Positions 9,121-18,537 of a stretch of 64,000 nt of DNA are shown here, one piece after another (position 1 is the first letter of the stretch; each line of letters starts with the position of its first letter). The notes beneath the pieces are model-generated. The model was not told the DNA's origin. It did not search any database and saw nothing but the letters and a program-made list of their open reading frames with translations. The translations under genes were made by a program, and so were the position numbers. Source of the DNA: Vibrio cincinnatiensis DSM 19608 (lineage in GTDB: Bacteria > Pseudomonadota > Gammaproteobacteria > Enterobacterales > Vibrionaceae); NCBI RefSeq assembly GCF_900167345.1, contig NZ_FUXB01000008.1:120008-184007 (forward strand), read 5' to 3'.

Positions 9121-10191
9121 TTAAGCAACCGTCGAGTAGCGCTGGCTCTTTACGTCATTCATCGCCTGAGCGAGAGTCTCTAACAAGGATAAGGTGTTTT
9201 CCCAGCTTAGGCATTCGTCAGTGATTGATAGGCCCGGTATCAGTGTATTTTTTCCTAATGTCTGATTACCTTGCTTGAGAAAACTTTCACACATTACTCC
9301 TGCGATACAGGTTTCTCCTGCCCGCAACTGTGTGGCGATATCGTTAGCAACTACTTGTTGATTGTGCGCTTTTTTCAGACTATTGCCGTGGCTGCAATCA
9401 ATAATAAGGCGTGGATTAAGTGCATTCTCTTCCAGTTGTTTGGCAACGGAAATCACCGCATGGCTATGATAGTTAGGGACTTTCCCACCACGTAGAATCA
9501 GGTGTCCGTGTGGGTTACCATGAGACATGACTAAGTTTGGTTCACCTTGGGTTCCGGGGATTGCCATCACATGTTCTGTTTGCGCGGAATAAATGGCATC
9601 AATCGCAATGGTGACGTTGCCGTCGGTACCATTCTTAAATCCAACTGGACACGGTAGTGCTGACGCCATCTGACGATGAATTTGAGATTCGGTGGTGCGG
9701 GCTCCAATGGCTCCCCAGCAGATCAGATCGCACAGATAGGGATAGAGATGGGTATCGAGAAACTCGGTGGCGGTTGCTAATTCAAGGCTGATCACTTCAC
9801 GTAGAAAAGCTCGCGCCATCGTAAGGCCTTTAACCATGTTGTGTGTGCCATTTAAATCAGGGTCAACAATGAAACCTTTCCAGCCAGTACGGGTACGTGG
9901 CTTTTCAAAATAGGTCCGCATCACAATCAACAGTTGGTCGGCATACTGGGCTTGCACCGCTGCAAGTTTATGAGCGTATTCTAAACCTTGCTGAGGATCG
10001 TGGATAGAGCAAGGGCCGACAATCACTAACAGCCTTGGATCTTGACCTTCTAGAATAGCGGCAATCTGGTTACGTTGTCGTTTTATAAACGCTCTTTGCT
10101 TCTCGTTCGTTGGGATATCGCTAAGTAGCGCTTCCACAAAGGGCAATTGGCCGATGGTAGTAGAGCGTATGACGTTGTCGAAAATTGGCAT
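9121..10191 (-). CDS. 3-deoxy-7-phosphoheptulonate synthase (AroF/G/H class) in the siderophore locus
   Basis: This 356-residue class I DAHP synthase condenses phosphoenolpyruvate and erythrose 4-phosphate, the entry step to chorismate. Visible motifs: VGPCSIHD near residue 58, MRTYFEKPRTRTGWKG with the PEP-binding lysine/arginine region, GARTTESQIHR, FKNGTDG, and IDCSHGN for the metal site. The start is preceded by GAGGA. It has its own Fur-like box 55 bases upstream. Its place between vibA and the NRPS gene suggests an extra, iron-controlled copy that raises chorismate supply. The vanchrobactin locus is recalled to contain a similar gene (vabG). Its feedback sensitivity cannot be read from the sequence. 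Confidence 0.92.
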   Translation of the reverse strand: MPIFDNVIRSTTIGQLPFVEALLSDIPTNEKQRAFIKRQRNQIAAILEGQDPRLLVIVGPCSIHDPQQGLEYAHKLAAVQAQYADQLLIVMRTYFEKPRTRTGWKGFIVDPDLNGTHNMVKGLTMARAFLREVISLELATATEFLDTHLYPYLCDLICWGAIGARTTESQIHRQMASALPCPVGFKNGTDGNVTIAIDAIYSAQTEHVMAIPGTQGEPNLVMSHGNPHGHLILRGGKVPNYHSHAVISVAKQLEENALNPRLIIDCSHGNSLKKAHNQQVVANDIATQLRAGETCIAGVMCESFLKQGNQTLGKNTLIPGLSITDECLSWENTLSLLETLAQAMNDVKSQRYSTVA

Positions 10192-10246
10192 GAATATTCC
10201 TCAACCTGACTCTGTATCCTAAAGGGATGGTGGTTTATAGGTATGT

Positions 10247-10265
10247 AAATGATAATTATTATCAA
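10247..10265. promoter_or_regulatory. Fur box upstream of the DAHP synthase gene
   Basis: AAATGATAATTATTATCAA is a strong match to the Fur consensus, about 55 bases before the DAHP synthase start on the - strand. Confidence 0.8.
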
Positions 10266-10321
10266 AAATTGATTGGGTGATTATCAGCACTGCTTGATTT
10301 TGTTGTCAAGCATTTAATGCA

Positions 10322-10340
10322 AATGATAACCATTGTCATT
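10322..10340. promoter_or_regulatory. Fur box upstream of the Cy-Cy-A NRPS gene
   Basis: AATGATAACCATTGTCATT is a 19-bp near-palindrome matching the Fur consensus, 60 bases before the NRPS start codon. The gap of 209 bases to the divergent DAHP synthase thus carries one Fur site for each gene. Confidence 0.8.
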
Positions 10341-10400
10341 TTTGTGTTTTGTCTGTAACAATAATAGCCAGTCAATAAAATACAACTGAGGCGTAGAAAA

Positions 10401-13400
10401 ATGACCATGCATGACATGACAACGTTACAGGCAGCCTATTGGATTGGTCGGCAACCTACTAGCTCATTAACTGGTGATGCCGCTCATCTTTATGTTGAAT
10501 TTGAAGGTCGTGAAATCGACACGGTTCGTTTAACACAGGCGGTACACGCCGTGTTTTGTCAACATGAGATGTTAAGGCTTATGGTTTCTGAACAGGGCCA
10601 GTGGTGGGTCAGCGATCTGTCTGATTGGCATCAATTGTTTTTAATCGATTGGCGAGAAAAAAATGCGGCCGAATGTGAAAGAGATGGCGCTGCACTACGT
10701 AAGCAAAAAATGCATCAGAAACTCGCGCTTAATCAAGGACAAGGGGCAGAATTTACCTTAATACTTCTGCCTGACAACGGTTTTCGTTTGCATGTTGATA
10801 TCGACATGATTGCTGCAGATGCACCCAGTTTTCGTATTATTATTGAAGATTTAGTTCGTGCGTATCATGGACCATTCCCGCAAGAGAAGCCCCCCTCATT
10901 TTCAGGCTATCTGACTCAGTCTGTGACGGATGATCAGCAAGCACTCATTGCCCGTGACCGACGATATTGGCAAGGAGTATTAGATGACATTGCGCCCGCG
11001 CCTCAGCTACCCGAGCACAAAGCGGCTGACTCTCAGCCATTCCTGCATACCGAGCGGTTAGCCGCACAGTTAGATGCCTCGCAACGGGAAAAATTAGCCG
11101 CGTTGGCAACTCACCACCATATCAGTTTAACGGATCTATCATTAAGCCTGTTTAACCTAGTGTTAGCCAATGCACTGAATCAGCCTTCATTGCGTATCAA
11201 TGTGCCGCTTTTTGTACGCCCACAAACGTTTTGTCATACCGTTGGTGATTTTGCCAACCTGACATTATTCAGTGCCCATTGTTCGTCAACGGCGTCGATT
11301 TTGACACACTGTCAACAAACGCAGCATCAACTCATCGCCTGTCTTGAACATCGACATTATAGTGGTGTGAACGTGATGCGCGATCTTTCTCGTCGGCAAG
11401 GTTGTCTACAAACTTCACCGGTGGTGTTTACTTCGGGTTGGAATCTCGGTGGTGATCTGTATTCCGCTCAAGTGCATGACACCTTAGGAGACATGATATG
11501 GGCTAGCTCTCAGGGGGCGCATGTTTTGCTCGATGCTCAAATTGTACCGTACAACAGTGGTGTGCTGATTAATTGGGATGTTCGCGTTGATAGCGTTCCG
11601 TTAGCGTTTTATCGTGCTCTGTTCGAGCGTTATGTTAACTTGCTAAGCGATATTGCAGAGTATCCAGAGACGCTGTTACAACCTTATGCCGTTAAGCCAA
11701 CCATCTCTCCTGCCAAAGAAAAACGCCATAGTGAGCAACCACTGACTCGATTACAACAGGCTTATTTAGTTGGCCGTAGTGAACACTTAGCATTGGGCGG
11801 GGTCGCTATGCAGGATTTTAGAGTTTATCGTGGTGAGGTCGATCTTGCACAGTTGCAAACCCGTCTGGCTTCGATGGTGCAGACCCTTCCAGTGCTACGA
11901 ACGCGTATCGATGAGAGTGCTTTAACTCAGTGGGTGAGTGACGAGGCGTTGGTGAATTTAACCCACTGTGATTGGCGAGATCTAAGCCGAGCACAGGCGC
12001 GACAGAAGGCGGATCAACTGATCGAACAGGTGTCGCATTATCGACATGATTTATCCTTATCACCGTGGAAAGTCTGGGTCGTGTCACTGCCAAAAGAGGC
12101 GGAGGATGTTGAGGGTTGTGCCGCTTTTAGCCATATGGTGTTGACGAGTTTTGATGCTCTGATTTCGGATGGACACTCCATTTCTTATATACTTGCTCGT
12201 ATGTTAGAGGTCACACCTCAACCTCTCATAGTGCCTACCGTTTTGATGGCGGGAAATCCCAGTGATGAGCAACGCGGTATTGCTCAAGATTACTGGCAAA
12301 AGAAACTCTCTCATGTCACAGAGCCTATGGCATTACCTTGGCGTCAGCCCCTTAATACCATTTATCAGCCCAGCTATGCGAGAGAAACGATCACGCTGAG
12401 TCGAGAAGAGGCGCGGGCTCTGTTTAAACTGGCCGCTCAGGCTCGGCTGTTTCCAAATAGCTTATTGACCACACTGGTGATGCAGACGGTCGCGGTTTGG
12501 TGCCCGCAGAGCGCATTGTGTATCGGTTTGCCCGTTTCGCCATTTCAAACTGGTCAATTGAGTAACCAATCCAGCTTTTTAGTACTTAACTACTCTCTTG
12601 AATCACAAGATTTTCAACATCAAGCGCTGGGCGTGCAGCGAGATATTGCTGAAGGGATGGCGCATCTTGCGTTCTCTGGCGTTGACCTTAACCGTTTGTT
12701 GTTGAGCCAACTGCCATCCCAGACGATTCCTCTGCCTATTGTGGTGACCAATGGGCTGGGGTGGGAAACGTTACCTGAACATCATTCTATCCAAGAATAT
12801 GACGGCTTAACGCAAACACCACAGATAGCGATCGATTTTCGTTTCACTTACGATGCACAGAAAAATCTGCACATGAGTGCCGATTATGTCACACAGGCGC
12901 TGGGAGTGGAGCAAGTTCGGGCTTGGCTTGAAAGCTGGAAACGTGCAGCTCTGGGGATGATCGCTCGCCAGAGCTTACAGTGGTATAGCCGTGAAGCGCT
13001 GGATTTAAGCCACTATCGTTTCAATGATACGCCGCCGAAGACTGCGCCGTTTCCTTTTCTTGTGACGTTAGCTGAACGCTTGTTTGGGCAGCCACAAGAT
13101 CGTACCGCGCTGATTTGTAAAGAGCAGTGTTGGAGTTATCGACAGCTCGGACAACAGGTGTCGGGCATCATCGCTCAGTTACACGCCAGAGGGATGACAT
13201 CCGGTGATGTTGTGGCGATTTGTTTGCCACGTAGTGCAGAACACGTGATGGTTACATTAAGTTGCGCATTAGCAGGCCTTGTTTGGGTACCGATTGATGC
13301 CGCGAGCCCACCGGAGCGTAAAGCTTATCTATTGGCTCACTGCCAACCTTCTTTGGTGGTGACGATAGATAAAACACTCGAATTTAAAGGGCGGAGTCAT

Positions 13401-14864
13401 AGCGTCGCACTGAATGAACTGCTGCAACCGGCGCAACAAAGAGCAAACTTGCCAGATGAACAGACCTTGAGCAGACGCAGCCATAGTGAGGATCCGGCCT
13501 ATTATCTCTACACATCAGGTACGACAGGTCAGCCTAAATGTGTGGTGCTAACCAATAAAGCGACATCCAATGTGTTGTATCAGACGCTGGCTAAATGGCA
13601 GGTGAATGAGAGTGATGTATTAATGTCAGTGACACCGTTTCATCATGATATGTCTGTTTTTGATGTGCTGGGTTCATTATGCGCCGGAGCATCGCTGGTC
13701 ATTCCTCCCCCTCAAGCAGAAAAAGATGCCTTGCAATGGAATGAGTTAGTGGATCGTCACCGGGTCACACTCTGGTGCTCGGTTCCTGCTATTTTGGAAA
13801 TGTTATTGGCGTGTCAGTCTGAGTTTCAAGGAAAATCGCTGCGCTTGATAGCGCAGGGGGGGGATTACATCAAACCGCAGACCATTAAAACACTGCGTGA
13901 ACGTTTACCCTCCGCACGACTATTCTCACTGGGTGGGCCGACCGAAACCACGATTTGGAGCATTTGGCATGAACTGGTTGATGAAGATATCAATCTGATT
14001 CCCTATGGTGAGCCGCTACCCGGGAATCAGTACTACCTCATTAATCAAGCACATCAACACTGCCCTCAGGGCGTGATCGGTCGAATAGTGACTTCCGGTG
14101 TTAACTTATCTCTTGGTTATCTAATGGATGGAGAGTTTGCTCAGCATGATTTTATAGAGATAACGACACCCGAAGGAGAGCGGGTTCGAGCCTTTAAAAC
14201 GGGGGATTTGGGTTACTATCGAGACGATGGTCGCCTTATTTTTTCAGGAAGAGTCAATGGGTATGTCAAAGTAAGAGGAATACGAATTTCACTACCAGAT
14301 GTGGAAAAAGTGTTGCTCAATGCCACCAAAGTTCGGGATTTAGCAGTGATTGATTATGTGGATTCATTCACGGGGGATACGGAGTTAGCCCTGTTTTATG
14401 TCAGTGAGAGAGAGCCTTTCAGTGTCACTCAGTGGCGAGAAATGATTCATCACTGTTTACCTGCATCCCATATGCCACAGCGTTTTATTGCGCTTGAGCA
14501 TTTTCCCTTGTCGGCAAATGGAAAAAAAGACAAGCGTGCTTTGCTTGCCCAGTTGGCGTTACTAAAGGATCAACGCTTGGAGGAGGCGGTAGAAGAAGAA
14601 CGGTATAAGAGGCGCCGAGACGCACGCTTAGCCAGTAAAACGCAACCGTGGCAAGTGATCCTTGATGTTTATCAGCAGGTGTTGGGGGAGCGGGCAACGA
14701 CATTGACCGAGCATTCCGCATTTATTCAAGCGGGGCTGCGGCCTTCACATATCAAAAGCATTGCGACACAACTCAGTAAGATGTTTAACAAGCCCGTGGA
14801 TGCTCGCTTACTACTCAACTGTAAAAATGTAGAGCAAGTGTCAAAATTACTTGAGAGCAGTTAA
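10401..14864 (+). CDS. Nonribosomal peptide synthetase, Cy-Cy-A plus degenerate carrier domain (N-terminal half of a split VibF)
   Basis: This 1487-residue NRPS has domain order Cy1 (1-430), Cy2 (445-860), A (880-1400) and a carrier-like tail (1410-1487). Both cyclisation domains keep the DxxxxDxxS motif: D135/D140/S143 and D585/D590/S593. The adenylation domain has YTSGTTG near 1038, GGPTETT, TGDLGYYRDDGR and the catalytic lysine motif LSANGKKDKR. Its DMSVFD core resembles Thr/Cys-activating cyclising NRPSs, so threonine is the likely substrate (inference). The tail has the shape of a carrier protein but reads GLRPSHI where GGxSL is expected, so the usual modified serine position is proline. 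V. cholerae VibF has the same Cy-Cy-A start but continues into C-PCP-C, here encoded separately at 24.3 kb. TGAGGCG precedes the start. Confidence 0.9.
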   Translation: MTMHDMTTLQAAYWIGRQPTSSLTGDAAHLYVEFEGREIDTVRLTQAVHAVFCQHEMLRLMVSEQGQWWVSDLSDWHQLFLIDWREKNAAECERDGAALRKQKMHQKLALNQGQGAEFTLILLPDNGFRLHVDIDMIAADAPSFRIIIEDLVRAYHGPFPQEKPPSFSGYLTQSVTDDQQALIARDRRYWQGVLDDIAPAPQLPEHKAADSQPFLHTERLAAQLDASQREKLAALATHHHISLTDLSLSLFNLVLANALNQPSLRINVPLFVRPQTFCHTVGDFANLTLFSAHCSSTASILTHCQQTQHQLIACLEHRHYSGVNVMRDLSRRQGCLQTSPVVFTSGWNLGGDLYSAQVHDTLGDMIWASSQGAHVLLDAQIVPYNSGVLINWDVRVDSVPLAFYRALFERYVNLLSDIAEYPETLLQPYAVKPTISPAKEKRHSEQPLTRLQQAYLVGRSEHLALGGVAMQDFRVYRGEVDLAQLQTRLASMVQTLPVLRTRIDESALTQWVSDEALVNLTHCDWRDLSRAQARQKADQLIEQVSHYRHDLSLSPWKVWVVSLPKEAEDVEGCAAFSHMVLTSFDALISDGHSISYILARMLEVTPQPLIVPTVLMAGNPSDEQRGIAQDYWQKKLSHVTEPMALPWRQPLNTIYQPSYARETITLSREEARALFKLAAQARLFPNSLLTTLVMQTVAVWCPQSALCIGLPVSPFQTGQLSNQSSFLVLNYSLESQDFQHQALGVQRDIAEGMAHLAFSGVDLNRLLLSQLPSQTIPLPIVVTNGLGWETLPEHHSIQEYDGLTQTPQIAIDFRFTYDAQKNLHMSADYVTQALGVEQVRAWLESWKRAALGMIARQSLQWYSREALDLSHYRFNDTPPKTAPFPFLVTLAERLFGQPQDRTALICKEQCWSYRQLGQQVSGIIAQLHARGMTSGDVVAICLPRSAEHVMVTLSCALAGLVWVPIDAASPPERKAYLLAHCQPSLVVTIDKTLEFKGRSHSVALNELLQPAQQRANLPDEQTLSRRSHSEDPAYYLYTSGTTGQPKCVVLTNKATSNVLYQTLAKWQVNESDVLMSVTPFHHDMSVFDVLGSLCAGASLVIPPPQAEKDALQWNELVDRHRVTLWCSVPAILEMLLACQSEFQGKSLRLIAQGGDYIKPQTIKTLRERLPSARLFSLGGPTETTIWSIWHELVDEDINLIPYGEPLPGNQYYLINQAHQHCPQGVIGRIVTSGVNLSLGYLMDGEFAQHDFIEITTPEGERVRAFKTGDLGYYRDDGRLIFSGRVNGYVKVRGIRISLPDVEKVLLNATKVRDLAVIDYVDSFTGDTELALFYVSEREPFSVTQWREMIHHCLPASHMPQRFIALEHFPLSANGKKDKRALLAQLALLKDQRLEEAVEEERYKRRRDARLASKTQPWQVILDVYQQVLGERATTLTEHSAFIQAGLRPSHIKSIATQLSKMFNKPVDARLLLNCKNVEQVSKLLESS

Positions 14865-14982
14865 ACTGGGCATACTCGGTGTACGGGTTAGCAGGGGGGC
14901 GTCAGTATTTTGATTTCAAATATCATCCTAATCGTTTTTTTGATAAAGTGCACGGCGGGTGTTGCTGAGTTGGGAAAGTGAA

Positions 14983-15756
14983 ATGAAGTTACTGTACTGG
15001 TTGAATGAATGGGGCTCTCTCCCGCAACCAGAGCAGCAAGACCGCCTACCATTATCTGGACATAGCCTTATTGACGATGTGTTTGTTCGGTATGAGTTGG
15101 TGGATGTCACTAAGCCATTATTGTTTACTTTCTCCCCTTCTGGTACCAATGTGCAGGAGCAAGAGCTACACCCGCATTTTGCCCCTTGGGGCTATCATTT
15201 CGCTCAACAACAAAACATCAATATTATTGCCTTTCAACATCTTGGGGTAACCAATTGGTTTCGTAGCCCGGCTTTGATCGCTTTTCTTGAACCATTATCG
15301 ATGTTGTTGTCTCCTTTCCAATGCCGTTTGGGTTATGGCTGGAGCCGAGGAGGTTTTGCTATTAGCGCATTTGCTCGCTTGCTTCAGCTTGATCATGTCC
15401 TGCTGTTTTACCCCGTCAGCACTAAAAATAAAATGCTGGTGCCGTGGGATGATCGACCGAGTACCGATATTGCTCAACAGTTTGATTGGGAAGGGGACTA
15501 TCATGATAAGGATCTTGGTCATGCCCAAGGTTATATTGTTTATGACCCTACCGATGATATCGATAGACTTCATGCCAAACGTTACCCAGAGTTGACCCAT
15601 TTTCAGGTGGTTGGGATGGGACATGGCCTATATTCCCACGATTTTAATCAGTTAGATTTTTATAACCAAGTGGCTGAACAATTTATCCATCATCAAAAGA
15701 TAGATATTGCTGATTTTCACGAGCAAGCCAAGCACTGGTTTTTAAAAGAGGATTGA
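14983..15756 (+). CDS. Alpha/beta-hydrolase-like protein, paralogue 1
   Basis: This is a 257-residue protein with no signal peptide. The ATG at 14983 is used because it aligns with the start of the neighbouring paralogue; an in-frame GTG lies 24 bases upstream. A nucleophile-elbow-like GYGWSRGG puts Ser121 in a GxSxG setting. YDPTDDID near 190 and GMGHG near 219 could supply the acid and histidine of a catalytic triad. It lies about 120 bases downstream of the Cy-Cy-A NRPS gene on the same strand. I do not recognise a named family. A thioesterase, siderophore hydrolase or other acyl-transfer role is possible but unproven. Confidence 0.7.
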   Translation: MKLLYWLNEWGSLPQPEQQDRLPLSGHSLIDDVFVRYELVDVTKPLLFTFSPSGTNVQEQELHPHFAPWGYHFAQQQNINIIAFQHLGVTNWFRSPALIAFLEPLSMLLSPFQCRLGYGWSRGGFAISAFARLLQLDHVLLFYPVSTKNKMLVPWDDRPSTDIAQQFDWEGDYHDKDLGHAQGYIVYDPTDDIDRLHAKRYPELTHFQVVGMGHGLYSHDFNQLDFYNQVAEQFIHHQKIDIADFHEQAKHWFLKED

Positions 15757-15836
15757 TAGCGCCCCATTAGGGGATACGGCACACGAAAAACGAGATTTTT
15801 AAGACCATTGCTTAATGCAATTTAGATGGAGGATAA

Positions 15837-16868
15837 ATGAAGTTACTGTATTGGCTGGATGAATGGTTGTCTCTTTCCAAAGACGATCAACAGGCCAAGT
15901 TACCGATGTCTGGTGAGGATTTACTTGACGATATTTTCGTTAAATATGAATTTGTGGATCTCAATCAACCCCTACTATTCACCTTCTCACCCGCGGGCAC
16001 CAACTTACAGGAACAAGACTTACATTCAGATTTTTCGCCTTGGGGTTATCGTCTTGCCCAAAAGCAGAACGTGAATATTATTGCCTTTCAGCACTTAGGT
16101 AAAAGTAACTGGTTTCGTAGCCGTAACTTAATTGTCTTCCTAGAGCAATTATCAACCTTGCTGACGCCTTTTGAATGTCGTTTGGGGTACGGACTGAGCC
16201 GAGGCGGTTTTGCCGTTGGCGCTTTTGCTAATTTGCTGAAATTAAATCAAGTATTGCTATTTTATCCCGTGAGCACCAAAAACAAAAGGTTAGTACCATG
16301 GGATACTCGTTCGAGCACGGAGATTGCTCAACAGTTTGATTGGGAAGGCGATTACCACGACTTAGATCTGGGAAGCGCCAAAGGCTATATCATTTATGAC
16401 CCGACCAATAAAATCGATCAACGCCATGCGAAGCGTTATCCTGAGCTGACCCATCTAAGAGTTTTTGGCATGGGCCATGGTACTCACGCCACCTATCTTA
16501 ATAAATTCGGTTTTTATAAACAGGTGGCGATCGATTTTATTTGCCATCAGCATATCGATATTGCCCACTTTCGGCATCAAACTAAAACCCTGCGCTTTAA
16601 AGAGGACTATTACCAGCGTCTTAACAAAGCGAACGCCAATTCCTCTCATCGTCTGGGTTTGCTGAGTAAAGCTCACAATATGCTTATTGCTGAGAAAAAA
16701 GAGCATGTGAAGGAACATCAGACAACCATTGATATTCAACCATTAGTGGATATTGCGGTGAAGCATCAACAAGACAACCCTGAAGATGCCGTACAGCTAT
16801 TGGAAATTGCCCAGCAAATCGTCCCTGACAATCCCTTCATCGAGTACAAGCTGCAACAATTGCTATAA
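15837..16868 (+). CDS. Alpha/beta-hydrolase-like protein, paralogue 2 with C-terminal helical extension
   Basis: This 343-residue protein is clearly paralogous to its upstream neighbour over about 255 residues. It shares the MKLLYWL start, LLFTFSP, FQHLG, WFRSR, the LFYPVSTKNK stretch, FDWEGDYHD and the RHAKRYPELTH block. The nucleophile elbow GYGLSRGG again places Ser at residue 121, with YDPTNKID and GMGHG following. The extra 85 residues are helical and TPR-like (AVQLLEIAQQIVPDNP). A strong GGAGG site precedes the ATG. The pair arose by tandem duplication. Function is unknown; the location within the Fur-controlled NRPS operon suggests a siderophore role. Confidence 0.7.
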   Translation: MKLLYWLDEWLSLSKDDQQAKLPMSGEDLLDDIFVKYEFVDLNQPLLFTFSPAGTNLQEQDLHSDFSPWGYRLAQKQNVNIIAFQHLGKSNWFRSRNLIVFLEQLSTLLTPFECRLGYGLSRGGFAVGAFANLLKLNQVLLFYPVSTKNKRLVPWDTRSSTEIAQQFDWEGDYHDLDLGSAKGYIIYDPTNKIDQRHAKRYPELTHLRVFGMGHGTHATYLNKFGFYKQVAIDFICHQHIDIAHFRHQTKTLRFKEDYYQRLNKANANSSHRLGLLSKAHNMLIAEKKEHVKEHQTTIDIQPLVDIAVKHQQDNPEDAVQLLEIAQQIVPDNPFIEYKLQQLL

Positions 16869-16882
16869 GCAGAGGGCAATCT

Positions 16883-16907
16883 AAGCGCCGGATGGCGCTT
16901 CTTGTTA
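16883..16907 (+). terminator. Rho-independent terminator after the hydrolase pair
   Basis: A 7-bp stem (AAGCGCC / GGCGCTT) with a GGAT loop is followed by CTTGTT, 15 bases after the stop codon. It probably ends the NRPS-hydrolase transcript before the convergent vibH. Confidence 0.65.
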
Positions 16908-16941
16908 GAAGGTGTAGCACATCGTTTCTTTAATGGTGTGG

Positions 16942-18291
16942 TTAAAGGTGTTCAATCGTGTGGTAGAGTTTTGCGATTGGCAGATCGAGAGCGCCTTCAT
17001 CCAGTACTGAATTCATAAAGATCATCACACGTTGTCTATGTTGTTCAAATTCTTCTGCTGGATGCGTTTGTGAATCTGCATCTAAGCTGAGTACCAAGCC
17101 ATCCGCATTCGTCTGCCCTCGAAAAGTGAGGTTAAAACCGTCCGCAGGACCGCTGGTGATGACGTGGTGTTTTACCTGACAACCCATGAATTTTGGCGGA
17201 TCAAAGGGTAACACATTGACAAAAGGCGAGAAGAAGTAGCGGCTATTTTCTGTTACGCCTTGATCGCGGGCTATCTGCTCGACACGATAACGTCCATGCG
17301 TGTAGAGCTGGCGTAATGTTGTGCTGGTTTGGGTCAGATATTCTCGTAACGTGATGTGAGTATCTACCTCGAGAAATAACGGCAAAATATTAACCAGCAG
17401 TGCTGGCATATAGGCCCCAATACTACCCCAGCGGCTCATAAATGGAATCCAAAGTGGCATGGTATTGTGAGCACCCATATATGTTTTAGCAAGATAGCGG
17501 TGCAAGTAAAGGCCAGATAAGGTCACCAGCAAATCAGGCCATCCGATGCCAACGTTCTGTGCAAGTCGACGGATATGGTCACTCATCGTAGCGGTTAATT
17601 CATGTGCAGCATGGAGGGTTTCACCCTCACTGTCCTCTTCTTTATTGAGGATGGTGAGCTGGGTTGAATGAGTAAGGTATTCTTGCCAGAATATTTTATC
17701 TTGCTGGCAGCGTTGGCTTGATTGATAGCGTTGTTCTTCACTCAGAAAATCCGCAAAGGCGTTGAAAGGTTTACCGAGTTCGGTTCGTTCAACATAGTGT
17801 TGATAGAGCGTAGCGCAGCGTTGTTCAAACAACGTCATACCAAAGCCATCCATAATGATGTGATGTGCTCGAATGTACCATAGATAGTGATCATCACTGA
17901 GTTTCAGTAACCACTGAACGGAGAGTGGATCGTGGAGTAAATTTAAGCGCGCATTAACATCGTCTTCCATCCATTTTTTGGCTTGCTCGAAAGGCTTGTC
18001 GTAGCGGCGTAAATCTTTCACTTCAACTTGAGGGATGCGGTTTGGATCATGAGCCTGAAGTGGCGTTTTCCCATCCTCATTCAGTTTAAACCGCAGGGCG
18101 AGTACATCTGTTTCTTTGGCGGTTTGTGTTATGGCCTTACATAGCGCGATTTCATTGATGGTTCCTTTGAGCTCGATAAAGTGTGCGACGGTAGAAAGAG
18201 GATCATCGGGATGAAGTGAAAACTCTTCCCAAAAATCGAGCTGGGGCAGAGTAAGCGGCATCCAACGTAGAGTTAACCCATTAACTGACAT
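16942..18291 (-). CDS. vibH: Free-standing condensation enzyme VibH (amide synthase)
   Basis: This 449-residue single C domain resembles VibH, which joins 2,3-dihydroxybenzoyl from the VibB carrier to a free polyamine (norspermidine in V. cholerae). The catalytic HHxxxDG motif is intact (H143, H144, D148, G149). It also shows RPLxWIPF-like MPLWIPFMSRWGS and a C-terminal NLTFRG segment. No carrier domain is attached, as expected. The start follows AAGG at 7 bases; a second ATG 10 codons downstream is possible. It is transcribed divergently from the viuP-like gene, sharing a Fur box region. The actual amine cannot be read from the sequence. Confidence 0.9.
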   Translation of the reverse strand: MSVNGLTLRWMPLTLPQLDFWEEFSLHPDDPLSTVAHFIELKGTINEIALCKAITQTAKETDVLALRFKLNEDGKTPLQAHDPNRIPQVEVKDLRRYDKPFEQAKKWMEDDVNARLNLLHDPLSVQWLLKLSDDHYLWYIRAHHIIMDGFGMTLFEQRCATLYQHYVERTELGKPFNAFADFLSEEQRYQSSQRCQQDKIFWQEYLTHSTQLTILNKEEDSEGETLHAAHELTATMSDHIRRLAQNVGIGWPDLLVTLSGLYLHRYLAKTYMGAHNTMPLWIPFMSRWGSIGAYMPALLVNILPLFLEVDTHITLREYLTQTSTTLRQLYTHGRYRVEQIARDQGVTENSRYFFSPFVNVLPFDPPKFMGCQVKHHVITSGPADGFNLTFRGQTNADGLVLSLDADSQTHPAEEFEQHRQRVMIFMNSVLDEGALDLPIAKLYHTIEHL

Positions 18292-18447
18292 GTAAAAACC
18301 TTGAATTATAACTGTGATAAGAGAGGTGGTAGCAACAAAGCAAGTACCGATTCAAGTGCTATTGTTGTGACGTCTCTTGTTTCAGGCGAGTTCGACATCG
18401 AAGCAAGAGGTCACAGCGAAACAAGTTTAGCTTTATTTTTGCTAATG

Positions 18448-18466
18448 GCAATCATTATCATTTGCA
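18448..18466. promoter_or_regulatory. Fur box between vibH and viuP
   Basis: GCAATCATTATCATTTGCA matches the Fur consensus and is symmetric at the ends (GCAA/TTGC). It lies in the 246-base divergent gap between vibH and the periplasmic binding protein gene and may control both. Confidence 0.8.
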
Positions 18467-18537
18467 TAAATATCAGAATTTGACACAATCAGACGTAAGA
18501 GGTTTATGCCGCTTGGTTTCATACCATAAGGAACTTA

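Noticed and set aside
8989..9183. 64-residue ORF between vibA and the DAHP synthase gene
   Set aside because: It begins in the terminator hairpin and overlaps the synthase gene; no domain is visible.
10083..10265. Short ORF on the - strand overlapping the DAHP synthase start
   Set aside because: It lies in the control region and another frame of the synthase, with an isoleucine-rich start made by the Fur box.
18301..18483. 60-residue ORF in the vibH-viuP gap
   Set aside because: No ribosome site or recognisable domain; it overlaps the Fur box.
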